A stretch of 64,000 bases of DNA. It comes from Proteles cristata cristata (lineage: Eukaryota; Chordata; Mammalia; Carnivora; Hyaenidae). Under the pieces are notes generated by a model. The model worked only from the letters and a program-made list of their open reading frames with translations, had not been told where the DNA came from and ran no database searches. The stretch is from contig JAESUZ010002551.1 of assembly GCA_017311185.1 (NCBI GenBank), positions 2,046,001 through 2,110,000 of the forward strand. Reading direction: 5' to 3'. The position numbers and the translations under genes were made by a program. Of the stretch, positions 23,675-36,500 are shown in pieces (within the stretch, counting starts at the first letter, position 1; every line of letters begins with the position of its first letter).

Positions 23675-23977
23675 GAGAATAATTTTTTGGTGTTCTTAGT
23701 TTTCAACTACTAATAGAGCTTAAGTACTTGTAAAAAAAAAAAAAAGTGTTTTAGAGAAGTAATTCCTAGGTTTATCAGTGCTTTCTAAGATAAAAGTCTT
23801 AATGCATCTTCTGAAAGAGTCAGGACTTAAACACCTATTTGTTGCCAGTAAATAAGAAGTGGTGAGAGTTCTGCTGATAAAACCTCGTATTTTATTGATG
23901 AAACAACCTGGAACAGAGTCTTTTTCATTGAATGTGGTAAAAAAAATAATAATAAGTCTTTTTTAAAAATAAATGCT

Positions 23978-24165
23978 GTAGAGACTCAGTCATTTAAGTG
24001 CCCGACTCTTGATTTTCGCTTAGCTCATGATCTCACGGTTTGTGAGAGTGAGCCCCACGTAGGGCTCTATGCTGACAGTTTGGAGCCTGCTCGGGATTCT
24101 CTGTCTTCCCCCCCCCACACACACACACACCCCCTCAAAATAAATAAACACTAAAAAATGCTGTA
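23978..24165 (+). repeat. CAN SINE, 5'-truncated, with CA tract
   Basis: Starts at GACTCAGTCATTTAAGTGCC, has a (C)n(CA)n tract instead of part of the CT-rich region, and ends AAATAAACACTAAAAA. AAATGCTGTAG occurs on both sides. Confidence 0.88.
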
Positions 24166-24395
24166 GGTTTTTAATTAGAGAAGTCAGATTCTTGCAGATT
24201 ATTACATTTAATTCTAAATAATGGGTATAACCTTTTGAAAAACAGTTTGAAGTCTGAACTGCCATTGTAATTTCACATAAAGAACACTGTAGCAGTTATC
24301 AGTTGTGGGGTTTTTTTATGGGAGGAGGGGGAAGTTGGGGGCTACTTTATGTTCATATTTGGAAATAATTTTTAAATCTGAAATCTATTGTATAG

Positions 24396-24512
24396 ATTTG
24401 AGTATGAGCACAGTTGAAGAGGATTCTGACACAGTAACAGTAGAAACTGTGAACTCTGTGACTTTGACTCAGGACACAGACGGGAACCTCATTCTTCATT
24501 GCCCTCAGAATG
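24396..24512 (+). CDS. DMTF1: DMTF1 exon 3: 8 nt of 5' UTR, start codon, residues 1-36
   Basis: Acceptor TATTGTATAG|ATTTG and donor AATG|GTAGGA. Translation starts at 24404 (AGTATGA, purine at -3) with MSTVEEDSDTVTVETVNSVT. The exon ends in phase 1. It encodes an acidic, Thr/Val-rich N-terminus without a known fold. Confidence 0.96.
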
Positions 24513-27500
24513 GTAGGAAAACTTACTGACATGTAATTACGGATCTTTTTGAATTTCTGGATTTCATGTTCCCTTTGATCCTTATTACCCAGAGAGACAC
24601 TCTGGGCCAGGACAGTAGAAATGGGAGTTCTCTCTTTGGCTCATGAATTAATCTTAATTTATATTTTTATGTTTTTAAAATATACTTTTGTATTTTTTTT
24701 AATTTACCATAAATTTGAACTTGTATGACTCTCATAGCTACTTTATAAATAAGTAGAATCTATTGAGCCTCTACAGATGATGGATAAACTGTAATACACT
24801 TCCTCTTTGATATCATCTGGTGCCAGCAGTGTATATAATACATTAAAAATTCAATACTCTGTGGATGAGGATTTTGCATGATTTGAATAAGATTTAATAT
24901 GATTATCTGTAACCAATTAAGGTTCAAGAGCCTTGAGGCTTGTGATTTTGTTGTCACTTCTGCCTATTCCTTATTTATATTCATTTTGCTTTAAGTTTAT
25001 CTTTGTTCAACCGAGGTTTTGTGTTCTCTTCTCATTCAATACTTAATTTCTGGTAATTTTATTCAAACCTGTGATTTTAATTACCACTTACCTATTAAAA
25101 TGACTCAAATTTCTGTCTTTTTTCTGAATTCTTTGTATTTCTTATAGAACACCTTAAATGTCACATGTTCCAAACTGACATCTTTCACAAAATTCCAAGA
25201 CCTAGTTCTCTCTTTCTTTTTCAGTCAATTTCACTACTTAATATCCCAGATCATAAATATGGGTAGGAATAAATCCTTTTCTCATTTCCTACATTCATTT
25301 TATCATGAAGACTTGTTGGTAGTATTTTGTTCCTTGAATTCATTGCTTCCTCTGTCTCAAGTTCCCCTTTCTTTGTTTAAAGTCTCACTTCTCACCTGGG
25401 AGGCCCCAGTAGCCTTTTAATGAGTCTCCCTACTAACTCATCTTTCAAACTGCCAGTGATCTTGGTCACAACACTCAGTAGTGTAGGAACGTTTTTTTTA
25501 AGTCTCCCGTTGGGTTTTAGAACACAGTGATGGCCTCCTACCATCTCAGCTTTTCTGCTACCCTCCCTTCCTGCCACATTTCATATATCTATGTCCCAGT
25601 AATTCACAGGTGTCGTTATTTTCCTAACACACCTTGAGCTTTTCATACTTCACTGTCAGTGCAAATAATCATTCCTAGTGCCAATAATAATCGTTTTCCC
25701 TTGGCTTCTGTTCATTCAAGTTCTTTCCAGTTCAAGACCCTTCTCGGGGAAACCTTCACCTGTAATCTAAATTAAGTGCCTCTCCTCTCTGCTCATGGAA
25801 CAGCCTCTTCATTCCACCCGCATAGCTCTTACAACAAACACTATTTTGAAATTGTCGATTTAGTCATTTCCTCTACTCCCCTGTGAGCTCCTCAACAGTC
25901 AAGGGTATCTGTCATTGTTACGTTCGGAGCATTTAGCACATAGTAGGCATTGAGTAAATAACTGAGTAAATTAAATAACCAGCCTCTGTGTTTACATGTG
26001 AAATATTTGGAAAGATGGGTAGTTAGTAGTATAAAAGCATGATGTTTAAACAGCAGCACCTCTTTTCATAGTTCTTAACAGAATAATAGTTGCTGAGGCA
26101 CTGCACTGGGGATCGAGATGGCAGGGTCGTAGGGGGTCCTACTTGCACCCCTGGGTTAACTGAGCAAATGGATAAGAAGATTGTTTCACACTTACATGTT
26201 GAAGATGTGGGATTTTCCTCATTGGTTTGAGATTTTGAGATTTTTGTTTTATTTTGTTTCATTAGAAGCTGATGAAATAGACTCAGAAGATAGTACTGAA
26301 CCTCCACATAAAAGGCTTTGTCTGTCTTCTGAGGATGATCAGAGTATTGATGATTCTACTCCTTGCATATCAGTTGTTGCACTTCCACGTAAGTCACCAT
26401 GTACAAAGAACACAGTTCCCTTTTGAAATCTGATTTTAGCTTGTGCGAGATCAAATTGGCTTTTCAAGGTAGACTTAGACCCATTATTTTTCTCTTCATT
26501 TAGTCAAACAAACAAACAAACAAACACCTCTTTTTAACTAACACTTAATGAGTGGGCATGGCTCTAAATGCTTTTACATATTTTGCCTCTGAATTTTCTC
26601 AGCCTGTTTTATCACCTGTAATCACCCTCCCTATCCCAAGCTTTTTCAGACGTTTTCTCCTGATCGTGCTCTCAAAATTCAATAGTAATACCACACATAA
26701 ACTGGTGGTTATTTTTTTTAATGTACTATATGTATGTATTGTTTTAATAACAAAGAGGATACTTTTTTTACACCCACACCCATCCTAGATGCAATCATGT
26801 TTTCCCTCATTGAGAAAGCATGCTGTAGAGTAGGTATTATCATCCCTGTTTTATAAATTTTTTAGGAAAACTAAAGCATGGAGAGGTATAATAACTTGCC
26901 TAAAGTCATACCCAAGCATTCTGGTTCTTGAGAACTTTCATTTAGTACTCAGCATCAAGTGAAAATCACATCTTCATCCAGCTGGAAAAAACTTAAGATT
27001 AGGTTTTCATCATGACAGACTTTGTCTTCACAAGTAGATGTGTATTCTTTATTTAGAGTTTATTGCTTATTCAGTTGAACAGAAACCATTTTATATCAGT
27101 TTACTGTGAGACTTTATTGAAAGACAATGTTAACGTTAATATTGCTTCCGGTGACAAAGACCGGAAAAATACAAAGCATGTATTTCTAATTAAATGATCT
27201 TTCCTCCTAGTGATGATTCATATGATTTTTTTTAAAACTCCTAATTTTACCATCATTAAGTTGTGATCCAGTCTTAAAATTTGATTGGCATGTCAGTACA
27301 GATGCAATCCCATATGGACATTTTCTAAGCTAGAATTTTTTTGAATTCGGATACAATTAACATGTAACATATTAGCCTCAGGTGCACTGAATGATAATTT
27401 GGTATCTATACATGTTCAGAAATGAACATAATAACACTTGCCAGCACACATAGTTACCCTTTTTTTCCTTGTGATGAGAAATTTCAAGATAAGTTCTCTT

Positions 27501-30500
27501 ACCAGTTTCCAAGTATACCATAGAGTATTATTAACTATAGTCCCCACGCTGTATATTACATCCCCAAAACATAAAATAAAATGAAAATATTTTATTAAGC
27601 CAGAATTTTTGAGGGATTATTTTGACATAAATTATGACTGGTTAATTCATTTGGGTAAAGTTGAGTACCTTGATCGTGATTGTAGGTTCGAAGTCTACTT
27701 GCTATTTTCTATTTTATGGTGTCACACTGAATCCTTCACACCCTCTTTCACTTAACTGGGTAAGATAATATGGACGTGCTGACCTGAGCTGCTTACTGTG
27801 GGGTCACATATGGAGAATGTTCTAGAGCCTAATATTTACAGTAGTACTAAATTTATGAAAAGTGGGCTTGAAGTATTGTTCCCTAGATTTGTAAAAAAGC
27901 ATGTTGATAAAATCAACGCAGGAAAACTTCTCTATTAAAAAAAGTCATGTAAAAAAATGAAGTCCTATATCCGTCACCATCATCTGGGACTGACTGAATG
28001 GGCAAGTCGTTGTTTGCTGCACTTGGTGGAGGTAAATACTAGTTTTTAAAGATTTAACTTCAGATTTCATTTTAATATTCAAGCTTTCTTTATATGCTTT
28101 ATAAAACTGATAAAAAAATTTGTTCCTTAAAAAATCTTAACTCTCATGTTAACCATTCTTGCCTCTTCTTATTGCTGCTATCTGCCGCCACATTGACTCC
28201 ATTCCCTATTTATAGTTAACAACTCTTGGTGATTATTCATTTAAATGATCGTTGCAGTACTTTAGCCTCTTCTACCTTTTGTTCTCCATACTACCTCATT
28301 TATTACTCCCATCACCGCCTTTGCTATTTACCTGTTAACTGGAGTCCACTTGTGATCTACTTCAGACTTTGTGTTCCTACCACTATTTCCTATCTTTCCA
28401 GGTTACTTTCTCTAATACTCTTTAACACCTGGAATCCTTTGTCTCTCCAGGACTCACTAATCTTAACCACATTTTCATTGTTCCTTTTATCTTTTCTTTT
28501 CTCCTTACCTGGCTTGACTCATAATTAGTCATTATAATCACTGTTGCATTTACCCTTAAATCCTTTTTTCCTTCTCTCACTTCACTGTTTTTAGTGAAAC
28601 CACAACCCAGGTTAAATATGTCTGGCTGTCTACGTCCATACTGACATAGCTAATTGAAAAATAGCACAGGCAAGCTGAATGATCTTATTTTAAATTCGTG
28701 ATCATTAACTTGTGGTGGTCTCCTACTGTCGCCTGCCAGTTTATGCCACGCTCACCAAATGAATGTTTTTTCCTCCCACTCAGAGATGACTGTTTCATAC
28801 ATTCCTGAAACCTCCAGTATTTTCTCCACCTTTGTTACTCTCAACTGATCACCTTGCTTCTACTTTACTGAGAAAATTGAGTAGTTAGAAAATAATTTCT
28901 GCAAGTTTCCACCACTACAAGTACACACCTACATGAATCTATGTCCATTTATTCCTATCTTTTCTTCTCGCTAAGGTCAGCCCTTCACTTTTACTAGATC
29001 CCATCCGTTTTACCTACTCAGGGACACTGTTGGGGGATTTCTTTCCTTTCTCTGAATCATTACTTTTTAATTCTCTATGAGTCATTCCCATCAGCATTAC
29101 AAACATACTATAATTTCTTCGTTAAAATAAAAAGTCCCATTAGCCCACTTCGGGCTCCACTCCCAACTTCTCCCCTTTCCTTTAGAGCAGAATACTTTGA
29201 AAGAATCCATATACTTCCCTCCATTTCTTGTTCCATTCTTTCTTAAACCCACTCTAGTCTGGCCTTCATGTCTGTCACTTCACCAAAATTGTTCTTCCCA
29301 GGTCTCCAGAGACTATCTTGTTAAGTCCAGTGATGATTTTTTTGCTTTAGTCTTTGTCTTCATTTGATCTATCTACAATTTTTGATCCAAGTCTTTTTCA
29401 CTTGATCTGTCCACAATTTTTGACGATATTTAATTACTCTGAGTATATTTATCAGATAAATGTCAGGCAGTATTTATCAGTCTTCTCTGAAACATAATGT
29501 CTTTTGGCTTTCAGGGCACATTCTTCTAGTTTTCTTGTACCTTTCTATCTGTGCCTTCTGAGTCTCTTAGGCTGACCTGTCCACATCTCCGCATTCTCTA
29601 ATTGGAGTGCTCCAGGACTCTGTTCTTAGGCTGCTGCTTCTGTTTTGTTTTCTCACTCCCTAGAATTCATGGCTTTAAATCCTGTCTCTGGTGATCATGC
29701 TCAGATTTGTTCCAGTCCAAACTTAATCTTAATCCTAGATGTTTAGTAGGTATCTCAAAGTAGTATGTTTGAAAGCAACCCCTGAAACTTCTTAAATTCA
29801 AAAATTTGCTGCTCTACAAATCTTCCCATTTCATTAATGGCAGGTACATTCTTCTAGTAAGTAGCTCTGATTTTTAAAACTTTAATAACATCCTTTAGTT
29901 CTCAGTTTCTTTCATATTGGGTTTATCCACAAGTCCTGTTGATTCCCATATCAGAATATACTCATCATCCTCACTTGTCTTTTGGCTCTGGTCCAAGTCC
30001 CTGACTTCTCTAACCTGGGTTATTGAATTAGCTTCTTAACTGATTTCACTGCAGCCCTTGCTCCCCTTCAGGTGTTTTCTCACTAGCCTCTGAAGGGATC
30101 CTGTTAAAATAAAAGTTAGATTATATCACTCTGTATCTTCCAATGGTTTCCCATTTGAGAATTAAAGCCAAAGTCCTTGCTTTGGCCTGCAAGTCCCTAC
30201 AGAATATTTTATCATTCTTGTTCAGTCTTCTCTGGTCACACTGTCCTACTTGGCCATCCCTTTGAACAGTCCAGACAGACGTGCCCACATCTCAGACTCT
30301 CTGTTCACAGCTTTCCTTCTGCATAAAGTGCTCTTTCTTAAGACATCTGTATGACTAACTCCCTTTCCCATTTTGTTCCAAGTCTGCATTACTTTTCCTG
30401 TCCTGTTAACTAAAATTTCAACCTCCTCCCCCAGTATATTCCCTTTCCTGCTTTATTTTTTTCTCATTTATCAACACCAAACATTATATGTTCATTTTGT

Positions 30501-33500
30501 GTCTTCCTCACTGAAATACAAGCACCATGAAGGCACAGTTGTGTTTCATTTGCTCACTGCTGTCTTCCCATCACCCAAAGCAATACTTAGAATGTATTAG
30601 GCGCATAATAAATTTTTCTCATATATGTACATATATATATGTGTGTGTATATATATATATATATATCTGTATCTTTATAGATCTAGATCTGTATCTTTAT
30701 AGATCTAGATAGACTTATTTGGCAAGGAATGTGCTAGGAAATTAGATGGTCATGTATTTTTTTCCCAAACATTGTAATTTTTTAGAAGTTAGAACTTGCT
30801 ATTATTCTGGAATTGAATTGTTCTTTCTTCTTGAAGTTTCAGAAAATGATCAGAGCTTTGAGGTGACCATGACTGCAACCACAGAGGTGGCAGATGATGA
30901 GATTACTGAGGGAACTGTGACACAGATCCAGGTATAGTGAGTCTTTTTACTGACTGCAAGAGGATTATCCTTAACACATACCTTAGGTGATAAAATGATG
31001 AGAACATAATTTGTCTGACAGAGGACAGAATTGAGGTAAGATTTATTATTTCATTCAGGCTTACAGTCCCCACTTAGATGAATCTTAACAATAGTAGGCA
31101 AAGATAGAGTTTTAAAATTCATTCCCTATAGTGGTTCACATCCGTTGAAACAGATGGTGCACGTGTATTTTTTAGCTACATGGAATGATCTCACTTGCTG
31201 TTAAATAACTTTAAATTTTATCTTACCAGTTATATAAGATATTGATATAAAGCTTTTTAAGTGTTACCCAGCACTTTAGTGACTGATTTAGAAAGGCTAC
31301 ATGTGTTCTCTGTTCTAATATGAATGGAAGCTAGTTATTTAACAGATTTTAATTCTAACATTTGTAGTTAAGGTAGTCCCTTTCGGTACATATAGGACTT
31401 GATAACATTTTATTCTGAGTTAAGTTGGATAACAATCCGGGCTTACTGCTTTGTTTTGATGTGAATTTCTTTGTTTCATGAGTTATTTCTGCCAAAAGTC
31501 ATAGAATTCTTTGCTCTTTTAGAGAGCCTGGTGCTTAAATCTATTTTACTTGTAAGTTAATACCTCTGGCTGATTGTGCCTTTCTTTTTAGTATCTTGTC
31601 CTTTGGCTTCAGTTTTTTAATTAATAAAATATTTTTGAAGAAGACAGTAGAGACATTATATCATTATCTTTCTTATGTGAACCATCACAGTGAGCCTTCT
31701 TCAATTAGGTATAAGCATTACAAATTGATAATATAACATCAAGGACTAAAGATACCTCAAGTGGGTGCACGGTGAACCTTTTTCAATGGGGAGCTTCACA
31801 GTGGTTCCAGAATGACAGGATTTTTAGAAGAGTGAGTCTTTCATGTACTTCAAACAGCTTTGAGCCTGGTTAGAGATTCTCATAATCTGCTCTTGTATTT
31901 CAGTGAGTGATTTGGATAGGAATTTTTTCCATGCCCTCTGAAGCAATAGAGCACATTCTTCAAAATGGGACTTGTCAAATACATTTCCAATTCAAAGACT
32001 ATGTAGTCCCACTTAGATTCTGTTTTCGGCACAGTACAAATAGCTGTGTATACATACATGATTTGGTTCACAACCTCGTTGTTAAAACATTGAGCAGTGG
32101 CAGTGTTAGTTAGACAAATTGTAGGGTTGTTTCATTTGGGTTATTTCTTAAGAGTTAATGAGTTATAACTTCCTGTTAGCCTTTTGGTTTGTTATTAGCC
32201 ATTTTAGTGAATGAAAAACTCTTAATAGTTCCTAATATTTGTTTCATAAGAATACCATTAGGTTGTGAGTGAAAACATAGTTAAAAATTCAGAAATAGTC
32301 TGCTTTTTGCTTTTTCCTCTGTGTCAAAGCAGGTATAGCTATTTCATATATTGTGGTAGTTAACATATTGTCCCATATCAGCAATGGAACTATCTCGAAA
32401 AATAATTAGAAACTAAAAAATTTATATATAGTGCTTTGTGGCTGCTAGGGGCATTTAGTGGGTGAAATGGTTAGATTTAGATTTCTAAGTCAATGTATGT
32501 TATAAGCATGAAACCCTACAACCAACTCAAAAAGGTTGCATTTAAAAAAAACAAAAAACACCATAGTGGGACACCAGAGTGGCTCAGTTCGTTTAGCATT
32601 CAACTCTTGATACCAGCTTAGGTCATGATTCTAGGATCATGGGATCAATTCCCATGTGGGGCTCCACAATGAGCATGGATTCTGCTTACGATTCTCTCTT
32701 TCCTTCTGCCTGTCTCCCCTGCTCAAGCTCTGTCTCTAAATTTTTTTTTTAAAGTATACTAAATATATCTGAGTAGTTTAAAAAATGTCTACATAAAATA
32801 GTGAAAATGGGGGTAAAACAGTATAAAACTTGGTAGTATCTACATACTAAGTATAAGAAAATAACCTTTAAGGTATTTATGTCTCCTCATTTAACTCCTT
32901 TGTTATGGAAAGTGTTAAGTATTACTGCTAAAATACTGTAATTGTTGGCTTCATTTGATGGCTATTCACATGTTTACCATTATATGACTTAAGTAATAAT
33001 TTTAATTCTTCATCAGGTTAATTTGTTAGGTGTTTGCCCAGAGAGAGCAGTTAATTAGCATGACAGGTGTATTCCTAAGTTCATAGAGTGGGCTGTATAT
33101 TTAAACTCACTTTGGGAAGTAGTGATTTTATTCTTTTAACCAACTGATTAATATGTAAGAGAAGATCATTTCAGGAGAATATTTTCTACATTACATTTCT
33201 TAACAGTGGGTGTTGTTTGTATCAAGGTCTTTTCACAGCATTCTCTATCACAGTGAGCTTTGTGTCAATCTTAGACATTTGGAATCTTCAGAGTACAAGA
33301 AGCCTTAGACATTATCTGTCTAGTCTGTCTCTATTCTCAGCTTTATAAAGGTAGCCTCTTGATCTTTAAAAAAAAAATGTCTAAAATATATGACACATAA
33401 ATACAGGGTTACAAACGTTTCATACTTGTTCCAGTGACTCTAGCTTTTTCCCCATGGATTTAAGAAAAACAGTTTCATCAGTACAATATATTTATTACCC

Positions 33501-36500
33501 CCCGATATAAAAATAAAATAGGTGACATAAGAAACATGGCTTTTCTCACTTTTCTCTCCATTATGCTCAGGTTGTTCACTGACAGCTTCTCTCTTTCCAA
33601 GTAGGATGATTTCAGTTCCTCTTGAAATTAGAAATTCAATTCTGTCTATTCAAGAAATAGTCCAGTCTCTATTAGGATTTACCTCCAGCCATTGACACAG
33701 TTTAGTTAATCCAGTCCAAGACTGAGTGGAATTGAGTGGTCACTAGGCATATGAATCTTCTCTTATTCTTGTCTGCCTGTGGTAGGTGGGCCCATCCCTG
33801 AAATGGTAGTAGCACTGTTTCTAAATCTTTCTGACTCACACTATAGGTATCGTTAGCCCAAGGCCAACTCTCTTAAGCGGCTTTGTTCATGCAGAATTTG
33901 CTAGATTAGGTATATCTGTAGTCGAAAATGTACCTCGTGTGACAGTTGGATAAATACACTGAAATTTTATATTATAAAGGGTGAATTTTATGGTGTGTGC
34001 GAATTCTATCTCATGCTTGCTTTGGCAGCACATATACTTGAAAAATTGGAGATGAATTATATCTCAATAAAGTTGTTAGTTTTAACTTGACCTCATTCAA
34101 TAAAGATTGTTTTCACTGTAACAATAATAAGTAACACCATATAGTTCTTTGAGAAGAAGGTACATTAATGAGGTTAGGAATAAACTCTCGAGGTTGGCTG
34201 AAACAAAGTTGTCAATAAATAATAAGCAGACTATGATTTTGCAATGATGTCTTTTGATTTAGCCTGTTAATCCTTTAAATTTAGCAAGAGAGTACATTAC
34301 AGATGACTGTATATTTAGGCAACAAACTACCTACAAGGACATGAACAACCATGACACTCACTTGTAGCATTTCCATTTTATTGTATGTATGAGCTCATTT
34401 TACATATATCAATGTACACATGGCTTCAGATACATTGATTCAGGCACTTAATGGAATCTTAACTATTATCCTGTTAAAATTCAAGGCACTAGGACAGAGT
34501 TACTTGCTTAAATGAAGGTCATTTTGTTAATGCAGGCACTTTTATTTTCATGCTATCATAATAAGAACAGCAAAAAATTTTGTTTTTCTATAAACTGAAT
34601 ATATTTTTACTATATCTAAGATGAATCCCATATTATTAGAGTTGTATAATGTTTAATATTGCACACGAAGATGAATCAGAATGGGTATTAAATCAAGCTA
34701 TACTTTTTTTCTTTCTTTTTTCACATTTACGTCTTCAAGATTCTACAGAATGAGCAACTAGATGAAATATCTCCCTTGGGTAATGAGGAGGTTTCAGCAG
34801 TTAGCCAAGCATGGTTTACAACTAAAGAAGATAAGGATTCTCTGACTAACAAAGGTAAGCTATATTGTGAATTTTAGTGTCCGCTGGAAAAAATGGAGGT
34901 AAAGAGTTCTTGTAGTCATCAGGATTTTGAATTGGACCTTCATAGTTATGATTGAGTAGTTACAGAAATTGAGTTTTTCTAATTGATTAAATTTGGCTCT
35001 GAGACCATGAAACCAACATTTGTTTTTCAATAATTGATCATTATTTCTCTGACATGTAGTAAATTATAAACAGAGGTCCAGGGTGGCATTTAAAAGAAGT
35101 ACAGTTACTGCACATGGGAGTGGGAAGTCAGGTCTTTTCAGAGATCTGACTTTGGTCTGATAAGCAGCTTAGTGGCTACAGTAAATGTTTTATAGTGCTG
35201 CAGAGTTCCTCAGGATTGCTAGCGAGCTGCTGCAACAAAGTGCAGCTCATGGATGTGCCACTCTCAAATAAAAGGAAGGAAAAGTAAGTAAATTGTTTTC
35301 AACCACTATATAATAAATACTCCCTAAGAATATATTATTCACTTGGTATCCATTGGATTATGCTTACTTGTACTAGAATCTTCTGTGCACATTCTTTTGC
35401 CCATAAAATTTATTTTTTCCATTGGATAAATTTTTCAAAAAGTTTTGAGCATGATTTGGCTTTTAAAATTGTCAGGCCTTTTTTAAGCACAGTTGTATCG
35501 CTTAAAGAATAAGAAAGGTAACTGAGAGGAAGTAATAATTTTATAGTCTTTTACTTACTATTGTCTTTTATTTAGTAAGATCAAATGTATTCTTTTTAAA
35601 AACCAGACGTTATGAAAGCAACTGCATAGATATCTTTCAGATAAATGAGAAATTAGCTACATTTTATTCACAGATAATTTATTTAATCACTAAGCAAATC
35701 TTTAGTGTTTTATCCATCCTGAGGGATAACATTTTCTATAACGTTATTTGTTTTCCTTTAAAGGACATAAATGGAAACAGGGGATGTGGTCTAAGGAAGA
35801 AATTGATATTTTGATGAACAATATTGAACGCTATCTAAAGGTATCTTACGGCATTTATTTGTTGTTGTTTCACTAGTTTTTTTTCATTGCCAGTTGCAAA
35901 AATTATCAAAGCATCATATTGTATAAACTTTTTAGGAGCTTTTCAGTAATTTTCATAATGGATGATTGGCTAATATGTGATAGCTTAATAATTGTAAGGT
36001 GTATGCTTATGGTATGTTTTTAAACAAATTTTGAATTCTTAGTTTAAAATAGTTTACTCCTTTAGTTAATATAAAAAGTTTAGACAAGGGGCGCCTGGGT
36101 GGCTTAGTCGGTTAAGCGTCCGACTTTCGCTTAGGTCATGATCTCGCGGTTCGTGGGTTCGAGCCCCGCGTCGGGCTCTGTGCTGACTGCCAGCTCAGAG
36201 CCTGGAGCCTGTTTCAGCCTGTGACTCCCTCTCTCTCTGACCCTCCCCTGCTCACGCTGTCTCTCTCTCTCTCTCTCTCTCCTGGAAATAAATTTAAAAA
36301 ATTAAAAAAAAAAAAAAAGTTTAGACAAAATCCTAACAGCTCCTCAAAACCCTAAAGCTCTGTCTTTTCAAGCAACATAATTAGAGTTTAAGCTTATACT
36401 GTCTAAAGCTTGCGATACACATCTTCTTTGAGTGAATTTATGACATGACAGACCTCCCTTTTTTAAAAAAAATGAATAATTTCGTTTATTTTCCTATTAA

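Larger units (their letters stand above)
22776..24395 (+). other. DMTF1: DMTF1 intron 2
   Basis: Contains an antisense SINE with clear target-site duplications and a second 5'-truncated sense SINE. The rest is AT-rich and unremarkable. Confidence 0.7.
26389..30836 (+). other. DMTF1: DMTF1 intron 4
   Basis: Contains a (CAAA)n tract at about 26505-26526, an antisense MIR at about 26830-26915, an old L1-type fragment at 27340-27570, a long L2 copy at about 28150-30620 and an AT-rich microsatellite next to exon 5. No additional exon is supported. Confidence 0.7.
30932..34739 (+). other. DMTF1: DMTF1 intron 5
   Basis: Mostly unassigned AT-rich sequence. It holds a diverged CAN SINE (32568-32752) and an L1 3'-end fragment that carries a U6 snRNA fragment (33945-34085). 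An in-frame extension upstream of exon 5 is intronic chance. Confidence 0.7.

Noticed and set aside
24305..24403. In-frame upstream extension of the DMTF1 start exon from an earlier ATG
   Set aside because: A splice acceptor (TATTGTATAG) lies between it and the true ATG at 24404, so the upstream codons are intronic.
34014..34050. A functional U6 gene
   Set aside because: Only the first third of U6 is present, with an internal insertion and no upstream U6 promoter elements.
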